Origin: Rohdeia sp044358925
GTDB taxonomy: Bacteria; Planctomycetota; UBA1135; GCA-002686595
Assembly: GCA_044358925.1 (NCBI GenBank)
Contig: JBIKNC010000012.1
Span: 1 to 38,359, forward strand
Reading direction: 5' to 3'
DNA: 38,359 bases
Made by a program: the position numbers and the translations under genes
Shown here: positions 32,610 to 38,359 of the stretch, piece after piece
How the letters are laid out: each line of letters opens with the position of its first letter
Position numbering within the stretch: the first letter of the stretch is position 1
Notes under the pieces: model-generated
Databases searched by the model: none
What the model was told of the DNA's origin: nothing
The model's input: only the letters and a program-made list of their open reading frames with translations

Positions 32610-33530
32610 ATGAGCGCACCCACCAGCATCCACCCGACCGCGATCCTCGGCGAGGGCGTCGAACTCGGCGTCGGCGTGAAGATCGGACCGCACAGCGTCA
32701 TCGCCCCGGGGACGCGCATCGGCGACCACTCGGACATCGGCCCGCAAGTCGTCCTCGACGGCGTCACCACCATCGGTGCGCGCAACCGCATCGGGCCGAA
32801 GGTCAACATCCACGGTGTCACGACGCTCGGTGACGACAACGTCGTGTTCGGGCAGGCCAGCCTCGGTACCGCGCCCCAAGACCTCTCGTACCGCGGCGAG
32901 GCGACGTGCCTCGTCATCGGCGATCGCAACGTGGTTCGCGAGTTCGTGACGATCAACCGCGGCACCGTCAAGGGCGGCGGCTTCACGACGATCGGCAGCG
33001 ACAACCTCTTCATGGCGTGCTGCCACGTGGCGCACGACTGTGAGATCGCCGATCACGTGATCATGGCCAACAACGTGCTCCTCGCAGGTCACGTCAAGGT
33101 CGGCCGGCGCGCCAACATCTCCGGTCACACGGGTGCGCACCACTTCGTGACGATCGGTGCCTACGCCTACGTCGGCGGCATGACGCGCATGGTGCAGGAC
33201 GTGCCGCCGTTCATGATCGTCGAGGGGCACCCGAGCCGCGTGCGCGGCGTGAACGTGGTGGGGCTCGAGCGCGGCGGCAAGTCGCCAGAAGCCATCGCCA
33301 CGCTGCGCGATGCGTACAAGCAGATCTATCGCAATCGCGACGCCACGGAAACGCGTCGGCAGATCCTGGATCGACTCGAGGCCTCCAACATCGACAGCGA
33401 GGAAGTGCGCGAGCTGGTCTCCGCACTGCGCGACACCGAGAACGGCGTCAAGGGCCGGCACCGGGAGGCATTGCGCGAGGAGTTCACACGCATCGGTCGC
33501 CAGCGCATCCTCGGAGAGCCCCGCGAGTGA
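32610..33530 (+). CDS. lpxA: UDP-N-acetylglucosamine O-acyltransferase
   Basis: This 306-residue enzyme does the first step of lipid A synthesis. The beta-helix starts with IHPTAILGEGVELGVGVKIG. The catalytic region has CHVAHDCEIADHVIMANNV, including the conserved histidine, followed by ISGHTGAHHFVTIG. The C-terminal region (about 225-306) is helical and somewhat longer than in the ~262-residue E. coli enzyme. The ATG at 32610 fits the usual N-terminus. A GTG at 32571, overlapping the lpxC-fabZ stop by 4 nt as in other couples here, would add 13 residues. Neither has a Shine-Dalgarno. Confidence 0.93.
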   Translation: MSAPTSIHPTAILGEGVELGVGVKIGPHSVIAPGTRIGDHSDIGPQVVLDGVTTIGARNRIGPKVNIHGVTTLGDDNVVFGQASLGTAPQDLSYRGEATCLVIGDRNVVREFVTINRGTVKGGGFTTIGSDNLFMACCHVAHDCEIADHVIMANNVLLAGHVKVGRRANISGHTGAHHFVTIGAYAYVGGMTRMVQDVPPFMIVEGHPSRVRGVNVVGLERGGKSPEAIATLRDAYKQIYRNRDATETRRQILDRLEASNIDSEEVRELVSALRDTENGVKGRHREALREEFTRIGRQRILGEPRE

Positions 33531-33850
33531 GCGCTCCCGATCGACGGCGGTGAGCCCGTCGCCGCTGCCCGAGAAGCGCACACCGACCCCGCGCCCACTT
33601 CCGCCGCGCGTGTTCTCACCGCTTCAGGTTCCTCGGCCGGAGTGGACACCACGAACGGCGAGCAGGGCGGACGCGGAAGCACTTTCCGTCGCGCGGCGAG
33701 AATGCGCGCAAGTGGTGCGCACCGCGGACTTGGGTACATCGGTCGCTGTGCGCGACGTGCGTGCGGGACCGCCGATGTCCCGATGCCCTGTTCGCGACGG
33801 AGCGGGTTGGTAGAGTCTCGATCTCCTGGCTGCACGCGTGATTCGACGCG
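33531..33850. other. Intergenic region after lpxA with a -10-like element
   Basis: No convincing gene was found. TAGAGT at 33811-33816 is a fair -10 hexamer on the plus strand, without a clear -35. It could start a transcript covering the small frame at 33851 and the L,D-transpeptidase gene at 34085. Confidence 0.4.
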
Positions 33851-33988
33851 ATGCTCTCGTTCCTAATGCTCACCTACAGGGCCACAGTCGATGCGCGCGG
33901 CAACCCCGCGCCGTGTCGGGCCCACCTGGACCGAGAGGTTCAGGGCACCGTCGACACGGTGCGGCTGGGGTTTCACTCGGCGCGCTGA
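33851..33988 (+). CDS. Possible 45-residue small protein
   Basis: An ATG at 33851 opens a 45-codon frame ending in TGA at 33986-33988, with a second in-frame ATG at 33866. By hand count the third codon positions are mostly G or C, as in the neighbouring genes. The translation has a mixed, non-repetitive composition that includes TYRATVDARGNPAP. A -10-like TAGAGT lies 34 nt upstream. There is no clear ribosome-binding site, no domain and no signal. It may be a chance frame in the leader of the next gene. Confidence 0.25.
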   Translation: MLSFLMLTYRATVDARGNPAPCRAHLDREVQGTVDTVRLGFHSAR

Positions 33989-34084
33989 CGGGCGCCGGTC
34001 GCGCGGCGCCATCGGCGTGACGGGCGACGTCGCCACCTGCTCGGCCGCGGACAACCGCGCCACACCGAGGCCAACACGCTTCTC

Positions 34085-35395
34085 ATGCGCATTCTCGTCG
34101 TCCTCGCGCTGACCGCCGCACTCGTCTGGGCCGGTTTCGAGCTCTTCCGCAAGGACGCGCCGCCGGTCCACGGGTCGTCGACACCGACGGCGAACGACAG
34201 CGGCGCGGACAATGCGTCGCGAGCTGCGGTCGGCGACACCGCGCCGGTGATTCCCGACGAGACGCCGATCGTGCCCATCGTCGAGCCTGCGCCGGCCGTG
34301 GATGCCAACCCGTTCGACCGCCCGGCCGTTGCGCTGGGTGTGTCCGAGCGTGCGTCGATCGACGGTGGGGGACGACTCGCGCACCGCCGATTCGACGAAT
34401 TCCTCGGCACTCTCGACTCGGGCACCTTGGCGCTGCCGGTCGCCCGCGAAGAGGTCTTGCGCTGCCTCGTCGAGGCTCTCGCCGGGCGCACCGACATGGC
34501 CAACGATCAGGCAGCGGTGCTGTACGAACGTGGTCTGTTGGGCGAGCGCGACGTCGCGCTGCTCCAAGCCGCACTCGGCCGCGCCGCGCCGCCGGGTCCG
34601 GGAGGCGCGATCGACGCTCTCGATCTCGGTGCCGAGCTCGCTGTCGTCGCACGCGCCGCCGAGCACCACGCCGCACGCGGTGAATTGCCTGCAGCCGCTC
34701 GGCTGCTCTCGCGCTTCTTCGAGGCCGAGCTCGACGCGCCGTGGGAAACGTCGCCGACCGATCTCGAAGCGGCCGTTGGACTGCTGCGCGACATCCACCG
34801 GCGCTACCGCTGGGATCCGCGCATCGAGTGGCCGCACGTCGAACTCACCGTCGAGTCGGGCGAAGGCCTGACCAACGTGCGTCAGCGCGCACTCGCGTTG
34901 CGGCCGGGGGTCCCGCTGTCCACGGGGCTGATCGCCCGCGCCAATCGTCTCTCCGGAGCAACGATCCACCCCGGCCAGGTGCTGCGCATTCCCACCGAGC
35001 CCGTGACGGTGCTGGTGGATGTCAGCAAGAAGTGGCTGCTCTATCGGATCGGTTCGGACGTCGTCGAAGCTTGGCCCGTCGGCACCGGTGCCGACGGCAA
35101 GGAGACACTGCTCGGGGAGTTCGTCGTCGGCCTCAAACAGACCGATCCGACGTGGTGGCCGCGCAACAAGGAACCGGTCCCGTTCGGACATCCGGACAAT
35201 CCGCTGGGCACGCGCTGGTTGGGTTGGCGTGTGCCTGGAACCGCCAGCGACACGTCGTTCGGCTTCCACGGCACGTGGGAGCCCGAGTCGATCGGTCACG
35301 CCGCAAGCGAAGGCTGCGTGCGGTTGCGCAACGAGGACGTCGAGGTGCTGTTCGAGATCTTGCCGCAGGACTCGCGCTTCGTCGTTCGTCCCTGA
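34085..35395 (+). CDS. L,D-transpeptidase (YkuD) with a LysM-like domain
   Basis: This 436-residue envelope protein has an N-terminal hydrophobic anchor (about 3-20), a Pro/Asp-rich linker, and a helical region (about 95-250). A LysM-like stretch (about 255-300) contains TNVRQRALALR, LIARANRLSG and IHPGQVLRIP. The C-terminal YkuD domain has HGTW (His395) and SEGCVRLRN with the nucleophile Cys411. It should crosslink peptidoglycan or anchor proteins to it, outside the cytoplasm. That fits a planctomycete with a peptidoglycan wall, and glmU and the envelope genes nearby. ATG at 34085 gives the anchor directly. No ribosome-binding site is visible. Confidence 0.92.
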   Translation: MRILVVLALTAALVWAGFELFRKDAPPVHGSSTPTANDSGADNASRAAVGDTAPVIPDETPIVPIVEPAPAVDANPFDRPAVALGVSERASIDGGGRLAHRRFDEFLGTLDSGTLALPVAREEVLRCLVEALAGRTDMANDQAAVLYERGLLGERDVALLQAALGRAAPPGPGGAIDALDLGAELAVVARAAEHHAARGELPAAARLLSRFFEAELDAPWETSPTDLEAAVGLLRDIHRRYRWDPRIEWPHVELTVESGEGLTNVRQRALALRPGVPLSTGLIARANRLSGATIHPGQVLRIPTEPVTVLVDVSKKWLLYRIGSDVVEAWPVGTGADGKETLLGEFVVGLKQTDPTWWPRNKEPVPFGHPDNPLGTRWLGWRVPGTASDTSFGFHGTWEPESIGHAASEGCVRLRNEDVEVLFEILPQDSRFVVRP

Positions 35396-36907
35396 CGGCG
35401 TCGAGGCGGAGCCGTGCGCGCGCCGGCACATCCACGCGGCTTCGTGAACGGGTGGGACGCGTCCGACGACGGCGTCCGTGCGAGCGCGCACGTCCACGCC
35501 CTCCGACTTCCGCGACACGCTGGGAGCGCTGCCGACGTGTGAGCGTCGAACCATCGCGCGCGATGGCGATCGAGCAGCACGCGCGCTCCGATCCGCCCCA
35601 GCGCCTTCGAATCGTCCCCGAGCGCTGTGCGGGCCGGCCGCAACTCCGTGCAACGCGAGCGCGCATGCGGCGCGTCTCGGCCACGCGCGTCGAGAAAGCC
35701 GAAGTTCGCGTCGAAGCGGCACGTCGAAGCGGCACGTCGAAGCGGCACGTCGAAGCGGCGACGCGCCGCCACGGGCATCCTCGAAACCGTCGATCGAGGG
35801 CGCGTGCGTGAGCCTGGGATCTCTCGCGGCAGCGGAGGCACGTGCTGAGCTCACACTCCGGAGCCGGCGCACCCGCGGTCTGTTCCGAAGCGGCGGCCGA
35901 CACCCACCAGGGTGTCGAGGCCGGTAGCGGCCGATTCGCTGCGGCGCGTTCCACCTTGCGTGCGTGCCGACCGTGCGTGCGTGCCCACCGTGAGCCGCGC
36001 GCAACGCGACGCGCGCCAAACTCCCACAGCGCCGCCATTCCGGGGGGGCGCCTGTCACGGCCTTCGTGCGCAGCGCAGAACGTCGACGTGTGCACAACGC
36101 GCACCAGCCAAGCGCGTTCTGCGTCGAGGCGCGGTGCATGCCGCCGTGCGCGCGAGTCGCAAGAAGACGGCGGACGGCACGTGGCTCGACGGCACATGCA
36201 CGGTGCGTGGAGTTGTGCAGCGCAGCACAGCAAGTCGCTGCCCATTCGGCGAATGTGGCCATTTTGCGCGTATTGCAATCTCCTACAACGCGAGTCGGCG
36301 AGGCCGCTCTGCGAAGCCGTGGGGGACCTACTGGCGGGCCGATCCATGCCCGCCTTCCCGTTGCCTTCGCGACACGAGACCCACAGACCGCGCGCATGGC
36401 AGCCGCCCACGAGCGAACTTCGGGCGAGCGTGCTCCGAACGCAGCAGAAACGCGCGCTCCGACCTCCGGGCGACCCGGGCAGCCCCACCCAAAGCCCGGG
36501 AGGTGCCGAGCCGTTCCTCGCGACGCGGCATCGCCAGACCTCGGTAGCGGGGTCCTCGACACTGGGCAGCGGTCCCAGACGCCCATGCCCGCGCCCCGCC
36601 TGGGCCGCCGAGTGCGCCCACCTCAAAGGCCAGCGCTCCGTAAATGACTTCTTTCCAGAGCTTTAGAGCGCACAGATCAACGGCGTCGCCGCGGGGCGAA
36701 GCTCGACCGACCCGTGCGCCCGGTCACGGGAGCACGCCAACTCCACACCCTGCGCGGGTGCATCTCGAGCTCCCGCGAGGCCCGATTCCAAGCTCTCTGC
36801 AGGCCCAACAAGCCCCCGTGCGAGAAAAGTTCACGTTGCTAACCCACTTTTCCACAGTCCTTTACGGCGCCATCGCACCAAAACTTCACGAACCCACCAC
36901 GGGACCG
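35396..36907. other. About 1.5 kb without a convincing gene, upstream of the rRNA promoter
   Basis: Long open frames exist on both strands, but their translations are Arg/Ser/Ala/Pro/Cys-rich with scattered His and Trp, as expected from non-coding GC-rich DNA. No known domain, signal peptide or coupled start was seen. The only ordered element found is a 13-bp tandem repeat (35710-35760). There are small inverted repeats at 36633-36638/36666-36671 and 36824-36830/36846-36852, the second shortly before the rRNA promoter. A non-coding RNA, a decayed gene or an extended rRNA upstream region are all possible. Confidence 0.6.
35710..35760. repeat. 13-bp tandem repeat, nearly four copies
   Basis: The unit GTCGAAGCGGCAC occurs exactly at 35710-35722, 35723-35735 and 35736-35748, with a fourth partial copy that diverges at its end. 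A period of 13 cannot be read as a simple amino-acid repeat. It lies in the gene-free stretch between the transpeptidase and the rRNA promoter and may vary in copy number. Confidence 0.9.
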
Positions 36908-36935
36908 TTGACCGAGCCGAGCGGATCCCTATTCT
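36908..36935 (+). promoter_or_regulatory. rRNA operon promoter
   Basis: TTGACC (36908-36913) and TATTCT (36930-36935) are separated by 16 bp and form the best housekeeping-type promoter in the window. It would give a leader of about 355 nt before the 16S gene. Just upstream, a 7-bp inverted repeat GAAAAGT/ACTTTTC (36824-36852) lies in an A/T-richer patch that could be an activator or UP-element region. Other promoters further upstream are possible. Confidence 0.7.
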
Positions 36936-37182
36936 CTCCCCTCCCTGAACGACGAAACGGGACGCGACGCGACGCACCGCACGGTGCGAAACGAGGTGCG
37001 CGGCCCGCTGAGACGGTGAGGGGCGCCGACCGCGAGGCACTGCCTTGTGACGACGCGCGCAGCCGGGAACGGCGCGCGGAAGCTCCTTCGAACACAGAAC
37101 ATGGACGCGTCGTGCCCCGAGCACGCGCCGCAGGCCTCCCAAAAGATCTGCGACGCTGCGGGAGTTGTCGGCGCGCCCAACC

Positions 37183-37195
37183 AGTTCTTTGACAA
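37183..37195 (+). promoter_or_regulatory. boxA-like antitermination site in the rRNA leader
   Basis: AGTTCTTTGACAA closely resembles the boxA core TGCTCTTTAACA used by the Nus complex for rRNA antitermination. It lies about 100 nt before the 16S gene. A 7-bp stem, GTGCGAG (37216-37222) with CTCGCAC (37239-37245), follows in the leader and may be part of a boxB-like or processing structure. Confidence 0.75.
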
Positions 37196-37298
37196 TCTGG
37201 GTGACCTTTGAACCTGTGCGAGCATCGGTCGCGCTGGCCTCGCACGCTTCGGCGTGGCGACGACAGGCGACCAAAACAATCCAAAGAGCAAGACAAAC

Positions 37299-38359
<1,061 letters not shown>

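Noticed and set aside
33863..36586. A 907-codon minus-strand frame covering the L,D-transpeptidase and the gene-free stretch
   Set aside because: It is antisense to a clear YkuD protein. The part outside it is low-complexity Arg/Ser/Cys sequence without domains.
35842..36666. A 274-codon plus-strand frame in the region before the rRNA promoter
   Set aside because: The composition (Arg, Ser, Cys, Pro, His) and lack of any hydrophobic core, motif or ribosome-binding site argue against a protein. Competing frames of similar quality overlap it on both strands.
33531..37298. tRNA genes near the rRNA locus
   Set aside because: No T-loop GTTCGA-type box with a matching acceptor stem was found in the gaps on either strand by eye.

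Overview
The window is a GC-rich (roughly 70% by eye) bacterial chromosome segment that ends inside a 16S rRNA gene. The 16S carries an exact copy of the 18-nt target of the planctomycete FISH probe PLA46 (37344-37361) and other planctomycete-like stretches, so the source is very probably a member of Planctomycetota. The protein content agrees: a complete outer-membrane/LPS gene set, FHA and Ser/Thr-kinase signalling, and large secreted proteins. Exact class and genus cannot be read from the sequence alone.

Layout. 1-3158: two tandem paralogous glutamate-dehydrogenase-family genes on the minus strand, separated by three tandem copies of a ~111-bp structured repeat; the downstream paralogue has lost two of the three active-site lysines. 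3359-6293: a translationally coupled WaaP-like kinase and two family-9 (heptosyl) glycosyltransferases, probably LPS core assembly. 6329-9346: an AUH-like enoyl-CoA hydratase, then on the minus strand a Memo-like protein without recognisable metal ligands and a C39-peptidase-like lipoprotein. 9401-14110: an FHA-GAF-sigma54 activator followed by a transmembrane Ser/Thr kinase, a plausible phospho-signalling pair. 14129-18158: a carboxymuconolactone-decarboxylase-like protein, a membrane-anchored SurA/PpiC-like foldase and phosphatidylserine decarboxylase. 18173-19837: an isolated, unrecognised, Gly/Asn-rich secreted protein with two hairpins behind it, the second a clear terminator.

20514-27366 is a housekeeping block (glmU, a fourth copy of the structured repeat, prs, rplY, pth, rpsF, rpsR, rplI, dnaB). 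27477-33530 is an envelope-biogenesis block (bamA, lpxD, an lpxC-fabZ fusion, lpxA). 34085-35395 encodes a LysM/YkuD L,D-transpeptidase. About 1.5 kb without a convincing gene follows, with a 13-bp tandem repeat, then an rRNA promoter, a boxA-like antitermination site and the partial 16S gene.

The strongest leads beyond routine annotation are the structured intergenic repeat (four copies, one compensatory base change, constant orientation relative to the flanking genes, and one copy supplying the stop codon of its neighbour), the probable pseudo-glutamate-dehydrogenase, the Memo-like/C39 lipoprotein pair, the FHA-sigma54/kinase pair, and -10-like hexamers placed so close to several start codons that leaderless or near-leaderless mRNAs are likely. 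No CRISPR array, transposase, prophage or tRNA gene was seen.
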